This document shows positions 24,231 through 32,545 of a stretch of 39,257 nucleotides of DNA, one piece after another. Numbering within the stretch: the first letter of the stretch is position 1; each line of letters opens with the position of its first letter. Made by a program: the position numbers and the translations under genes. A model generated the notes under the pieces. That model had not been told where the DNA came from, made no database searches, and saw only the letters and a list, made by a program, of their open reading frames with translations. This DNA is from Bryobacteraceae bacterium (GTDB lineage: Bacteria; Acidobacteriota; Terriglobia; Bryobacterales; Bryobacteraceae). The DNA is taken from NCBI GenBank assembly GCA_025980665.1, contig JAICXC010000042.1, positions 1 through 39,257 on the forward strand, in the 5' to 3' direction.

Positions 24231-24674
24231 CTACCCGGCTTTCGCCAGGTACTTCACCATTCTCACTTCAGTGCCGAGCGGCTCACGCGGCCGCACCTGA
24301 AACTCGTCCATGAACGCCCGCATCATCAGCAACCCCCGGCCGGATTGCCGCAGCAGATTTTCCTCGGCCAGCGGATCCGGTATTTTCGACGCGTCGAAGC
24401 TTCCGCCCTCGTCTCCCACCAGGATTTCCAACCGTTCCCCACTGCGAGCAACGGTAAGGTGCACCTTCTTGCGCGAGTGATAGCGGTTGCCATGCACCAC
24501 GGCGTTCACCACGCATTCCCGCACCGCGATGCCGATTCTATGCTGATCCTCTTCATCGAAGCCCATGGCCGTGGCCAGTCGCAATACGGTGTCTTCCGCC
24601 TGGTCTACGCTTTCCAGGCTGGACTCGAGCTGTTCCTCGACGGTTTGTGCCGCCACGCGGTCGTCTTCCGCCAT
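24231..24674 (-). CDS. Anti-sigma regulatory factor (RsbW/SpoIIAB-like serine kinase)
   Basis: A 147-residue HATPase_c_2 protein. These bind a sigma factor or another effector and phosphorylate the STAS antagonist. The nucleotide-binding boxes are visible: N-box ECVVNAVVHGN (53-63), G1-box DEGGSFD (88-94) and G2-box GRGLLMM (112-118). The partner STAS gene follows 28 bases later. The order kinase then antagonist, without a sigma gene, is seen in several non-Bacillus partner-switch systems. The start ATG has only a weak Shine-Dalgarno. Confidence 0.92.
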   Translation of the reverse strand: MAEDDRVAAQTVEEQLESSLESVDQAEDTVLRLATAMGFDEEDQHRIGIAVRECVVNAVVHGNRYHSRKKVHLTVARSGERLEILVGDEGGSFDASKIPDPLAEENLLRQSGRGLLMMRAFMDEFQVRPREPLGTEVRMVKYLAKAG

Positions 24675-24806
24675 AATACGAGCGGCCAGGCAAGCGGGCC
24701 ACGTCGAATCGTTACGTTAATCTAGTGAAGCCAGCAAAGTCAAGCAGTTCCGCCTTTCGTTTTCGGCTTTCCCGCGTCTAAATTTCAGGATGATAGTCTA
24801 GTAACC

Positions 24807-27545
24807 ATGAGAAATCTGGCGTCCCTCGCTCTGATTCTGGGCCTGGCTCTGGCCCTCAGGCTTCCTGCCCAAACCCCTCCGGCACCGGTCAAAGTCACTT
24901 CGGTCGAGGGTATCACCGAGTACCGTCTGGACAACGGCTTACAGGTGCTGCTGTTCCCCGATAACTCCAAGGCCAAGGTCACCATCAACGTGACCTATAT
25001 GGTCGGATCGCGTCACGAGGGCGCGGGCGAAACCGGCATGGCGCACCTGCTCGAGCACATGCTGTTCAAGGGGACCCAGAAGCACAAAGAAATCATGGGC
25101 GAGCTCAGCGCTCACGGCAACGACTTCAACGGGAGCACCTCCTGGGATCGCACCAACTATTTCGAGACTGTCCCGGGTACCGACGCCGACCTGCGCTGGG
25201 CGCTCGAAATGGAAGCGGACCGCATGGTGAATTCGCGGGTCGCCAAGAGCGATCTGGACAGTGAAATGACCGTGGTTCGCAACGAATTCGAACGCGGCGA
25301 GAACAGCCCTGACCAAGTCCTCGAAGAGCGTGTGCTCTCAACTGCCTATCTATGGCACTCCTATGGCCGCAGCCCCATCGGCACGCTGAGCGATATCGAA
25401 AAGGTTCCCATCGAGAAGCTCCAAGCTTTCTATCGCAACTACTACCAGCCCGATGACGCGATGCTTCTGATCGCCGGCAAGTTCGATCCCACAAAAGCTC
25501 TGGGCTGGGTCACGGAACTGTTCGGCGTCATTCCCAGGCCGACCCGCAAGCTTCTACCCACTTATACGGAAGAACCCACTCAGGATGGCGAACGCGAAGT
25601 GGTTCTCCGGCGCGTGGGCGACCATCAGTCGGTGATGATGGCGTTCCACGTTCCCTCGGGTTCCCATAAGGATTCGCCGGCCTTGGATGTACTTTCCGGT
25701 ATTTTGTCCGAAGCGCCTTCGGGACGGCTCTACAAAGCTTTGGTCGAGAGCAAGAAAGCGGTCTCCGCCGATGCCGAGAATTATTCGCTGCATGATCCGG
25801 GTGTGGAGATGTTCAGCGCAACCGTGGCCAAAGATAAATCCCTGGACGACGCCGAAAAAACCATGCTGAGCGTGATTGATGGCTTGATCAAGGAACCGCC
25901 CAACAAGGAAGAAGTGGATCGCGCCAAAACACGTATTCTGAAAAATATCGATCTGGAGTTGAACAACTCCGAACGCGTGGGACTGGCCCTTAGCGAATGG
26001 GGCTCGATGGGCGATTGGCGCCTGATTTATCTGAACCGCGATCAGGTCGAAAAAGTCACTCCGGAAGATGTCGCGCGCGTCGCGAAGCTTTATTTGAAGC
26101 CCGACAATCGGACGATCGGGCGGTATTTGCCGACCGCTCAGCCAGACCGCTCGGTGATTCCGCCCAGCCCGGATATCGTCGCAGAACTTAAGGACTATAA
26201 GGGCAAAGCCGCGGTCGAGGAAGGCGAGGCTTTCGATCCCTCCCCCGCCAATATTGAAGCGCGCGTCACGCGCGTCACCCTGCCTAGCGGGTTGAAGCTG
26301 GTTCTGTTGCCCAAGAAGACTCGCGGCGGCACCGTAGTGGCGAGCCTTCAGCTTCATTTTGGCGACGAGAAGAGTCTTGCAAATAAAGGCGCCGCGCCGC
26401 GCCTGGCCGGCGCCCTGCTGATGCGCGGCACTCAGAAGCATACGCGGCAGCAGTTGCAGGATGAGTTCGACAAGATTAAAGCTCGCATCAACGTGAGCGG
26501 TTCTCTCGACAGGGCGACCGCCTCTATCGATACCCTGCGGGCGGGATTGGTCCCCGCGCTGCGGTTAGCCGCTGAGATCCTGCGGCAACCGTCCTTCCCG
26601 GAATCCGATTTCGAGCAGATCCGGCAGGCGTCCATCGCGCAGCTCGAAGCCGGGCGCAGCGAGCCGCAAAACATGGCCAGCATCGCGATGAACCGGTTTC
26701 TGAACGCGGCCTATCCGCCGGGCGATCCGCGCTACACCTTGACCATCGATGAGAACATCGATCAATTGAAGAAGGTCTCTCTCGAAGAAGTCAAGAAGTT
26801 TTACGCGGATTTCTATGGCGCATCGAATGGCGAGCTCGCCGTGGTCGGAGATTTCGATCCGGCTGAAGTCCGGAAAGTGGCGGAGGAGCTATTCAGCTCC
26901 TGGAAGAGCCCGAAGCCCTATGCCGTGATCAAGCGAAGCTGGAGTAAGCTCAGCCCAGCCAACATCTCTCTTGAGGCGCCGGACAAAGCCAATGCCTATT
27001 TGTACGCGGTGACTCCCGTCAGCATGGATCAGCAGGATCCCGACTACCCGGCCATGGTCCTGGCCGACCGCATTATTGGTGGGGATGAAAAGAGCCGGCT
27101 GTGGGTTCGTATCCGCGAAAAGGACGGGTTAAGCTATGGCGTAAACAGCAATTTCAGGGCGGGCCCGCAGGAAAAGTACGGAGTGTTTGCCGCCGTGGCC
27201 TCCGCCAAGAACGAAAATACGGCCAAAGTCGAAGCTGCCTTTAACGACGAAATCACTAAAGCCGTCACCACCGGATTCACTGCGGAAGAGGTCGCCACAG
27301 CCAAGACTGCCCTGATGCAGGAAAGGCAGCTCAGCCGATCGCAGGATAACCAGTTGGTCGGGTTGTTCGTGAGCCAGGCCGAGCTGGGCCGGACCATGCA
27401 GCGGGAGAGCGATCTGGAAAAGAAGATCAGCGATACTACTCCCGAACAGCTTTCGGCGATCTTCAAGAAATGGGTCGATCCAACGACGATTTCCTACTTT
27501 AAGGCTGGGGATTTTAAGAAGGCGGCGGCAGCAACGGCAAAGTAG
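24807..27545 (+). CDS. M16 family zinc metallopeptidase, two-domain, secreted
   Basis: A pitrilysin/insulinase-type peptidase of 912 residues with a signal peptide (about 1-22, ending LRLPAQ), so periplasmic or outside. The N-terminal half holds the inverted zinc motif HLLEH (His80, Glu83, His84) and the third ligand Glu160 in RNEFERGEN. The C-terminal half (about 485-900) repeats the fold but lacks the zinc motif (APRLAGALLMRGT at the equivalent site) and carries the substrate-binding region near KDGLSYGVNSNF. This active/inactive arrangement is normal for M16. It is convergent with the ABC ATPase gene, 6 bases apart. Divergent from the partner-switch genes. Substrate unknown. Confidence 0.94.
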   Translation: MRNLASLALILGLALALRLPAQTPPAPVKVTSVEGITEYRLDNGLQVLLFPDNSKAKVTINVTYMVGSRHEGAGETGMAHLLEHMLFKGTQKHKEIMGELSAHGNDFNGSTSWDRTNYFETVPGTDADLRWALEMEADRMVNSRVAKSDLDSEMTVVRNEFERGENSPDQVLEERVLSTAYLWHSYGRSPIGTLSDIEKVPIEKLQAFYRNYYQPDDAMLLIAGKFDPTKALGWVTELFGVIPRPTRKLLPTYTEEPTQDGEREVVLRRVGDHQSVMMAFHVPSGSHKDSPALDVLSGILSEAPSGRLYKALVESKKAVSADAENYSLHDPGVEMFSATVAKDKSLDDAEKTMLSVIDGLIKEPPNKEEVDRAKTRILKNIDLELNNSERVGLALSEWGSMGDWRLIYLNRDQVEKVTPEDVARVAKLYLKPDNRTIGRYLPTAQPDRSVIPPSPDIVAELKDYKGKAAVEEGEAFDPSPANIEARVTRVTLPSGLKLVLLPKKTRGGTVVASLQLHFGDEKSLANKGAAPRLAGALLMRGTQKHTRQQLQDEFDKIKARINVSGSLDRATASIDTLRAGLVPALRLAAEILRQPSFPESDFEQIRQASIAQLEAGRSEPQNMASIAMNRFLNAAYPPGDPRYTLTIDENIDQLKKVSLEEVKKFYADFYGASNGELAVVGDFDPAEVRKVAEELFSSWKSPKPYAVIKRSWSKLSPANISLEAPDKANAYLYAVTPVSMDQQDPDYPAMVLADRIIGGDEKSRLWVRIREKDGLSYGVNSNFRAGPQEKYGVFAAVASAKNENTAKVEAAFNDEITKAVTTGFTAEEVATAKTALMQERQLSRSQDNQLVGLFVSQAELGRTMQRESDLEKKISDTTPEQLSAIFKKWVDPTTISYFKAGDFKKAAAATAK

Positions 27546-27551
27546 CGTCTG

Positions 27552-28295
27552 CTATTTACTAACGGCCTCGTCTTTTTCCACTTTCCCGTCGCGAATGTGG
27601 ATAATGCGATGCGCGTGCAGGGCGATGTCGTGTTCGTGCGTCACCAGCACGATGGTGTTGCCTTCTTTGTGTAATTTGGCGAACAGCGCCATGATGTCGT
27701 TGCCGGTGGCGGTGTCGAGCGCGCCCGTCGGCTCGTCTGCCAGCAGAAGCGACGGATGGTTCACCAGAGCCCGCGCGATCGCCACGCGCTGGCGCTGCCC
27801 GCCCGAAAGCTCGCTGGGCTTATGCAGCATGCGCTCCTGAAGGTCCACTTCTTTGAGAGCGGCCTTGGCCATTTCCACCCGCTGCTGCGAGGAAACGCCC
27901 GCATAGATTAGCGGCAGCTCCACGTTGTGCAGCGCCGTGGCGCGCGCCAGCAGATTGAAGGTCTGAAACACGAATCCGATTTCCTTGTTGCGGATGCGCG
28001 CCAGCTCGTCATCGTCCATGTCGCTGACCAGGTTGCCGTTGAGATAGTACAATCCCGCCGAGGGACTGTCCAGACAGCCGATCAAGTTCATCAAGGTCGA
28101 TTTTCCGGAGCCGGAAGGACCCATGATGGCGACATATTCGCCCTTCTTGATTTCGATATCGATGCCGGCTACGGCATGGATGGTCTGATCGCCCATGACG
28201 TAGGTCTTCATCAAATCCCAGGTTCGAATGATGACGCCCTCGCGCCGGAGCTGGTCTCCGCGTTCCGCTTTGTCGATCACCGCCGCCTGGGCCAT
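27552..28295 (-). CDS. ABC transporter ATP-binding protein (MacB/LolD type), first copy
   Basis: The ATPase subunit (247 residues) of a MacB/LolD-type ABC system. Walker [10 protein letters not shown] (59-67), signature LSGGQ (163-167) and Walker B LLLADE (183-188) are all intact. The [11 protein letters not shown] segment is typical of this subfamily. It lies 3 bases after the HlyD-type adaptor gene, so the two are one unit. The next gene on this side is convergent M16 peptidase, so no permease follows. An FtsX/MacB-type permease must be encoded elsewhere if the system is an exporter. Confidence 0.94.
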   Translation of the reverse strand: MAQAAVIDKAERGDQLRREGVIIRTWDLMKTYVMGDQTIHAVAGIDIEIKKGEYVAIMGPSGSGKSTLMNLIGCLDSPSAGLYYLNGNLVSDMDDDELARIRNKEIGFVFQTFNLLARATALHNVELPLIYAGVSSQQRVEMAKAALKEVDLQERMLHKPSELSGGQRQRVAIARALVNHPSLLLADEPTGALDTATGNDIMALFAKLHKEGNTIVLVTHEHDIALHAHRIIHIRDGKVEKDEAVSK

Positions 28296-28298
28296 GGG

Positions 28299-29729
28299 CT
28301 AACTTCCGGCTCCGATAACGGCGTTGCGATTGTCCACTTGTACCCGCGATCCGGGCCGCATGGTGCGAATCGCCTGGTAGCTGCCGACCACAATCTGCTC
28401 GCCCGGCTGGACGCCGCTCAAGACCTCAATATCCGTGGCGCCGGTGATCCCGGTTCCCACCTTCCGGAATTCCGCCTTTTGATTCACGATGACAAACACG
28501 CCGGTGATCTCTTCCTTGCGCTGCTTTTGCGTCGCCAGGTCGATTGGTGCCCGCCCATTATCCTTGGGCTTATCCTTGGCAGCCGCATCGTCCAGCTCGC
28601 CTTGTTGCCGAACGGTGAGCGCCTGAATCGGGATATTGAGCACATCTTTGCGCGTCGCGGTGACAATCTTGGCTGTGCAGGAAAGGCCCGGGCGAACTTC
28701 ATCAGGCGGATTATCCAGCGTCACGACCACTTTGAAGTCCTTGGCCTCCGTGGATGAGGTCGCGCTGCTCGAAGCTACCTGTCCGGTGGAACGCAGAATA
28801 GCTTCGTTTCCGATCTGAGTGACGTGCCCCGTAAATGTGCGATTGGGGATTGCGTCAATGGTCACTTCGGCCTTCTGGCCAAGCTGCAGGTTCACAATGT
28901 CGGTCTCATCCACGTTCACTTCCGCCGTGACCACGGACATATCCGCCACGGTCATGATGCTGGATGCGGCAGAGTTCTGGATTCCCGGCACCACCGTCTC
29001 GCCGATTTGCACCGGCAACGTTGTGACGATGCCATCCAGGGGCGTGACCACGTCGTGTTTCTCCAGAATATCGGCTAAGCGGGTGAGCCCGGCTTGCGCC
29101 TGCGTGACACGCCGCTGCGTCGATTGCAGCTGGGCCACGGTCTGGGCCCGTTGCGATATGAGTTGGTCCAGCCGCAGCTCGGCTTCCCGAAGTCCCGCCT
29201 GCTGGGATTCGTAGGTAGATTTGCGCTGGTCCAAGTCTGCTTGTGCAACCACACCTGCCTTGTAGAGTTGCTCATAGCGGTCATTGTTGATCTTGGCCAA
29301 TTCCAGATCCGCTTTAGTTCGATCAATGGTAGCCCGCTGGGTTTTAATTGTATCGTCCTGCACTTTCAGGCCCGCCTCGGAAGCGGTTGAGTCGGCTTCA
29401 GCCGACGCTATTGTGGCGCGCTGCTGATCGACATCGGCGTGGGCCTGGATGCTTTCGATCCGGGCCACGATCTGGCCATGGCGAACGTGGTCCCCTTCTT
29501 TGACCATCAACTCCATGACCCGGCCCTGGGCGTTAGCACCTAAGTTCGTGTAGGTCTTGGGCTTAATTTCACCAGAAGCAGTTACGATGGACGTCAGGTC
29601 GCCTTTGGCGGCGGTGGCCGTCTGCACCGTTACCTGCGCGCTGCGGCTCCATCGTACGCTCGCTACGGTCCCGCCCACGGCGACCACCGCCAGTAGCGTT
29701 CCGACAACGATTTTCCACTTTGTTTTCAC
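28299..29729 (-). CDS. HlyD/MacA-type periplasmic adaptor (membrane fusion protein), first copy
   Basis: A 476-residue adaptor that links an inner-membrane ABC transporter to an outer-membrane channel. An N-terminal membrane anchor (about 7-24) is followed by a lipoyl-like half (ASGEIKPKTYTNLGA, then GRVMELMVKEGDHVRHGQIVARI), a long coiled-coil hairpin (about 95-240), the second lipoyl half (VVTPLDGIVTTLPVQIGETV) and beta-barrel domains with the insertion rich in Asp/Lys near residue 390. The ATPase gene follows 3 bases later. The upstream region has a cluster of AGTTCCT-type repeats (29749-29805). Confidence 0.93.
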   Translation of the reverse strand: MKTKWKIVVGTLLAVVAVGGTVASVRWSRSAQVTVQTATAAKGDLTSIVTASGEIKPKTYTNLGANAQGRVMELMVKEGDHVRHGQIVARIESIQAHADVDQQRATIASAEADSTASEAGLKVQDDTIKTQRATIDRTKADLELAKINNDRYEQLYKAGVVAQADLDQRKSTYESQQAGLREAELRLDQLISQRAQTVAQLQSTQRRVTQAQAGLTRLADILEKHDVVTPLDGIVTTLPVQIGETVVPGIQNSAASSIMTVADMSVVTAEVNVDETDIVNLQLGQKAEVTIDAIPNRTFTGHVTQIGNEAILRSTGQVASSSATSSTEAKDFKVVVTLDNPPDEVRPGLSCTAKIVTATRKDVLNIPIQALTVRQQGELDDAAAKDKPKDNGRAPIDLATQKQRKEEITGVFVIVNQKAEFRKVGTGITGATDIEVLSGVQPGEQIVVGSYQAIRTMRPGSRVQVDNRNAVIGAGS

Positions 29730-29748
29730 GGTGTTGGTGTCTCCACAG

Positions 29749-29805
29749 CCAGGAACTTAACTTGCCTTAATTGGTTAAGACGAGTTCCTGGAAGGGAAAG
29801 TTCCT
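29749..29805. promoter_or_regulatory. Cluster of three AGTTCCT heptamers and an inverted repeat upstream of the adaptor gene
   Basis: Arms CCAGGAACT (29749-29757) and AGTTCCTGG (29783-29791) are a perfect 9-base inverted repeat. CTTAAC (29756-29761) and GTTAAG (29774-29779) are nested in it. A third AGTTCCT lies at 29799-29805. It starts 20 bases before the adaptor start and could be an operator or a leader hairpin. Confidence 0.45.
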
Positions 29806-29909
29806 CGGCAATCCCCTGTTGTACTTAGTTTAGACGAACGAAGTGGCCGAATATTTACCCGTTCTGGTGAAATAATTTGGGTTTTGTCGCGGTACGATGG
29901 AAGTTTCCC

Positions 29910-31562
29910 ATGAAACTTCAGAGTTACACCATCACGCAAGGACGGGATCGTGCGCCCGCGCGCGCCATGCTCAAGGCTATCGGCTTCACTGATGAGGACT
30001 TGAAGAAGCCGATCATTGGCGTCGCGAATACCTGGATTGAGACCATGCCGTGCAACTATAACCTGCGCGAGTTGGCCACGCACGTCAAGGCCGGCATTCG
30101 GGCGGCGGGCGGCACGCCCATGGAATTCAACACCATCGCGATCAGCGACGGCGTTACGATGGGCACGGAAGGCATGAAAGCCTCCCTCGTTAGTCGGGAT
30201 CTGATTGCGGACTCGATCGAGCTGGTGGCGCGCGGGCACATGTTCGATGGCATCGTCGCGCTGGTGGCCTGCGATAAAACTATTCCGGGAGCAGGCATGG
30301 CTCTGTTACGCCTGAACGTGCCGGGGGTGGTGATGTACGGCGGCACGATCATGCCCGGGCCCAACAATTCCACAGTTCAGACGGTGTTTGAAGCTGTGGG
30401 CCAGCGTGCGGCGAATCTGATCACCGATGCCCAACTGCTAGAGATCGAGAATACGTCGTGCCCCGGCGCGGGTGCGTGCGGCGGACAGTTCACCGCCAAC
30501 ACCATGGCGACTGTGATGGAAATGATCGGGCTTTCTCCGATGAGTACCGCTTCTGTGCCCCAAGTCGACCCGCGCAAGCAGCAGGTAGCCTTCCGCTGCG
30601 GCCAAGTGGTGATGGACGCGGTGCGCGCGGATCGCCGGCCGCGCACGATCGCAACCCGCAAAGCGTTCGAAAACGCTATCGCGTCGGTGGCCGCCACCGG
30701 CGGATCGACCAATGCGGTGCTGCATCTGCTCGCTCTGGCGCACGAAGCCGGCGTTCCGCTGACCATGGATGATTTCCAGACTATTAGCGCGCGTACGCCT
30801 CTTATCGTCGATTTGAAACCTGCGGGTCGCTTTGTGGCCTACGACGTAGATCAAGCTGGCGGCTGGGCAGTAGTGGCGAAACGCTTAAGTGACGGGGGCT
30901 ACGCCCACGGCGATGCCGTCACGGTCACTGGCCGGACATTCGCCGAGGAAGCCGCCGATGCCAAAGAAACGACTGGCCAGGAAGTGATTCGTCCGCTGGC
31001 TAATCCGATTAAGGCGAGCGGCGGCCTGGTGATCCTCAAAGGGAACCTCGCGCCTGAAGGCAGCGTGATCAAAGTCACGGGAATCGCTAAGAAGTCGCAT
31101 CATGGACCGGCTCGCCTGTTCGCGCGCGAAGAAGACGCCATGCATGCCGTGACCAGTGGGGAGATTAAGGCCGGCGACGTTGTCGTGGTGCGTTACGAAG
31201 GTCCGCGCGGCGGTCCTGGCATGCGCGAAATGCTGGGCGTAACCAGCGCGATCGTCGGAGCAGGACTGGCCGATAGCGTGGCGCTACTGACCGATGGCCG
31301 CTTCAGCGGAGCCACTCGCGGGTTTATGGTGGGCCACATTGCTCCCGAGGCGTTCGTCGGTGGACCTATCGCCGCGGTTCGCGAGGGCGACATGATCACG
31401 ATCGATCTGGACAAACGAACGATCGACCTGGAAGTTTCGCCCGAGGAGATGAAGTCCCGGCTCAGCGCATGGAAGGCGCCCGAGCTGAAATACGCCACCG
31501 GCGTGTTTCGGAAGTATGTAAACTCGGTCGGCTCAGCCGCGCAAGGGGCTGTCACCAGCTAA
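29910..31562 (+). CDS. ilvD: Dihydroxy-acid dehydratase
   Basis: Dehydrates 2,3-dihydroxy-isovalerate and -methylvalerate in valine, leucine and isoleucine synthesis; an Fe-S enzyme. The 550-residue product has the conserved cysteines at 48 (ETMPCNYN), 121 (ACDKTIPGAGM) and 190 (CPGAGACGGQF), the usual cluster ligands. The C-terminal DGRFSGATRGFMVGHIAPEA and RYEGPRGGPGMREML blocks are diagnostic. The ATG at 29910 gives the normal N-terminus (MKLQSYTITQGRDRAPARAM) with GGAAG upstream; the longer frame from 29877 starts with TTG and adds residues unlike the family. Other ilv genes are not nearby. Convergent with trxA across 7 bases. Confidence 0.97.
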   Translation: MKLQSYTITQGRDRAPARAMLKAIGFTDEDLKKPIIGVANTWIETMPCNYNLRELATHVKAGIRAAGGTPMEFNTIAISDGVTMGTEGMKASLVSRDLIADSIELVARGHMFDGIVALVACDKTIPGAGMALLRLNVPGVVMYGGTIMPGPNNSTVQTVFEAVGQRAANLITDAQLLEIENTSCPGAGACGGQFTANTMATVMEMIGLSPMSTASVPQVDPRKQQVAFRCGQVVMDAVRADRRPRTIATRKAFENAIASVAATGGSTNAVLHLLALAHEAGVPLTMDDFQTISARTPLIVDLKPAGRFVAYDVDQAGGWAVVAKRLSDGGYAHGDAVTVTGRTFAEEAADAKETTGQEVIRPLANPIKASGGLVILKGNLAPEGSVIKVTGIAKKSHHGPARLFAREEDAMHAVTSGEIKAGDVVVVRYEGPRGGPGMREMLGVTSAIVGAGLADSVALLTDGRFSGATRGFMVGHIAPEAFVGGPIAAVREGDMITIDLDKRTIDLEVSPEEMKSRLSAWKAPELKYATGVFRKYVNSVGSAAQGAVTS

Positions 31563-31575
31563 GCCGAGCTTAGCT
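31557..31575. terminator. Possible bidirectional terminator hairpin spanning both stop codons of ilvD and trxA
   Basis: AGCTAAGC (31557-31564) and GCTTAGCT (31568-31575) form a perfect 8-base stem with a 3-base loop. The stem contains the stop codons of both convergent genes. There is no T-run on either side, so intrinsic termination would be weak. Confidence 0.45.
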
Positions 31576-31914
31576 ACTAACCTTGGCGAGGTGCGGCTCG
31601 ATCATTTTGAGGACTTCGGGCTTGGGCATCGCGCCAACCCGTTGATCCACCACTTGGCCGCCCTTGAACAGCAGCAGCGTGGGGATGCCACGGATCCCGT
31701 AGCGCATGGCGGTACCCGGATTGTCGTCGGTATTCAGCTTTCCGATCTTCACCTTGCCGGCGTATTCGCTGGCAAGGGCGTCAATCGTGGGGCCCATGGC
31801 TTTGCAGGGTCCACACCAGGGAGCCCAAAAATCCACCAGTACGGGCGTGTCCGATTTCAGCACGTCCTGGTCAAAAGCGCCATCTGTAAAAGTCAGTGTG
31901 TTTTCAGAAGCCAT
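31570..31914 (-). CDS. trxA: Thioredoxin
   Basis: General disulfide reductant, 114 residues, with the active site WCGPC (33-37; Cys34, Cys37) in VDFWAPWCGPCKAM and the cis-Pro loop GIRGIPTLLLFKGG. No signal peptide, so cytoplasmic. AAGGAAAC precedes the ATG at good spacing. Convergent with ilvD and divergent from the DUF4337 gene; monocistronic by context. Confidence 0.97.
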   Translation of the reverse strand: MASENTLTFTDGAFDQDVLKSDTPVLVDFWAPWCGPCKAMGPTIDALASEYAGKVKIGKLNTDDNPGTAMRYGIRGIPTLLLFKGGQVVDQRVGAMPKPEVLKMIEPHLAKVSS

Positions 31915-32020
31915 GTTTCCTTCGTATCCCCCTGGGGGTCCGCTACTTATGATGCGGGATTCGGCCCGAAAGATGCAACTCCGGCCATTCCCTGAAGCAG
32001 CGCTATCCTGTTAACCAGCT

Positions 32021-32545
32021 ATGGCTGAAATCGAAATTAAGACCGAAGGCGGGGGATCGGATCCCCTGGGACAGAAGGTCGGCGTGCTCGCCGCCGTATT
32101 GGCTGTGTGTCTGGCGATAGTTTCTATCCAATCTCATCGTGCGCATACGACGGCTGTGGTCGAGCGCTCCGAGGCCAACGATCAGTGGTCGCTGTATCAA
32201 TCCAACCGCATCAAGTTTCATAGCCTGGAGCTCGGTGTCGACTTAATGAACGTGCTGGGCCGCGATAGACCCGACACAGAGCAGACCATCGCCCGCTACG
32301 AGTCCCAACAGACGAAGTACGAAAAAGAAAGCAAGGAAGTGAAAGACGAAGCTACCAAGAAAGAGCAGGAAACCCTCCACACGGAGAATAAAGCCCTGCG
32401 CTACGACCTGGGCGAGGGGATGCTCGAAATCGGCGTAGTCATGGCTTCGCTCTACTTCATTTCGCGCAAAAAGCTTTTCCCGGTGATCAGTCTGATTTTT
32501 GGCATTCTGGGCATCGCAGTCGGGATATCGGGCGTCCTGTTATAG
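32021..32545 (+). CDS. DUF4337 membrane protein
   Basis: A 174-residue membrane protein of the DUF4337 type, function unknown. One membrane helix near residues 20-36 is followed by an extended charged helical region (about 40-128, rich in Lys/Glu, coiled-coil-like) and two C-terminal membrane helices (about 132-150 and 153-174). The last codon, TTA, is also the reverse complement of the stop of glgA, so the two genes overlap by 6 bases at their ends. No clear Shine-Dalgarno. Not linked to a pathway. Confidence 0.82.
   Translation: MAEIEIKTEGGGSDPLGQKVGVLAAVLAVCLAIVSIQSHRAHTTAVVERSEANDQWSLYQSNRIKFHSLELGVDLMNVLGRDRPDTEQTIARYESQQTKYEKESKEVKDEATKKEQETLHTENKALRYDLGEGMLEIGVVMASLYFISRKKLFPVISLIFGILGIAVGISGVLL

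Noticed and set aside
25554..26441. Minus-strand frame of 295 codons inside the M16 peptidase gene
   Set aside because: Antisense to a clear peptidase gene and without a recognisable product.
27541..27556. Small TAGC/GCTA hairpin between the M16 peptidase and ABC ATPase genes
   Set aside because: Only 4 paired bases and no T-run, so not convincing as a terminator.
31928..31938. CCCCCTGGGGG palindrome in the trxA leader
   Set aside because: The usable stem is only 4 bases and there is no promoter or second element beside it.
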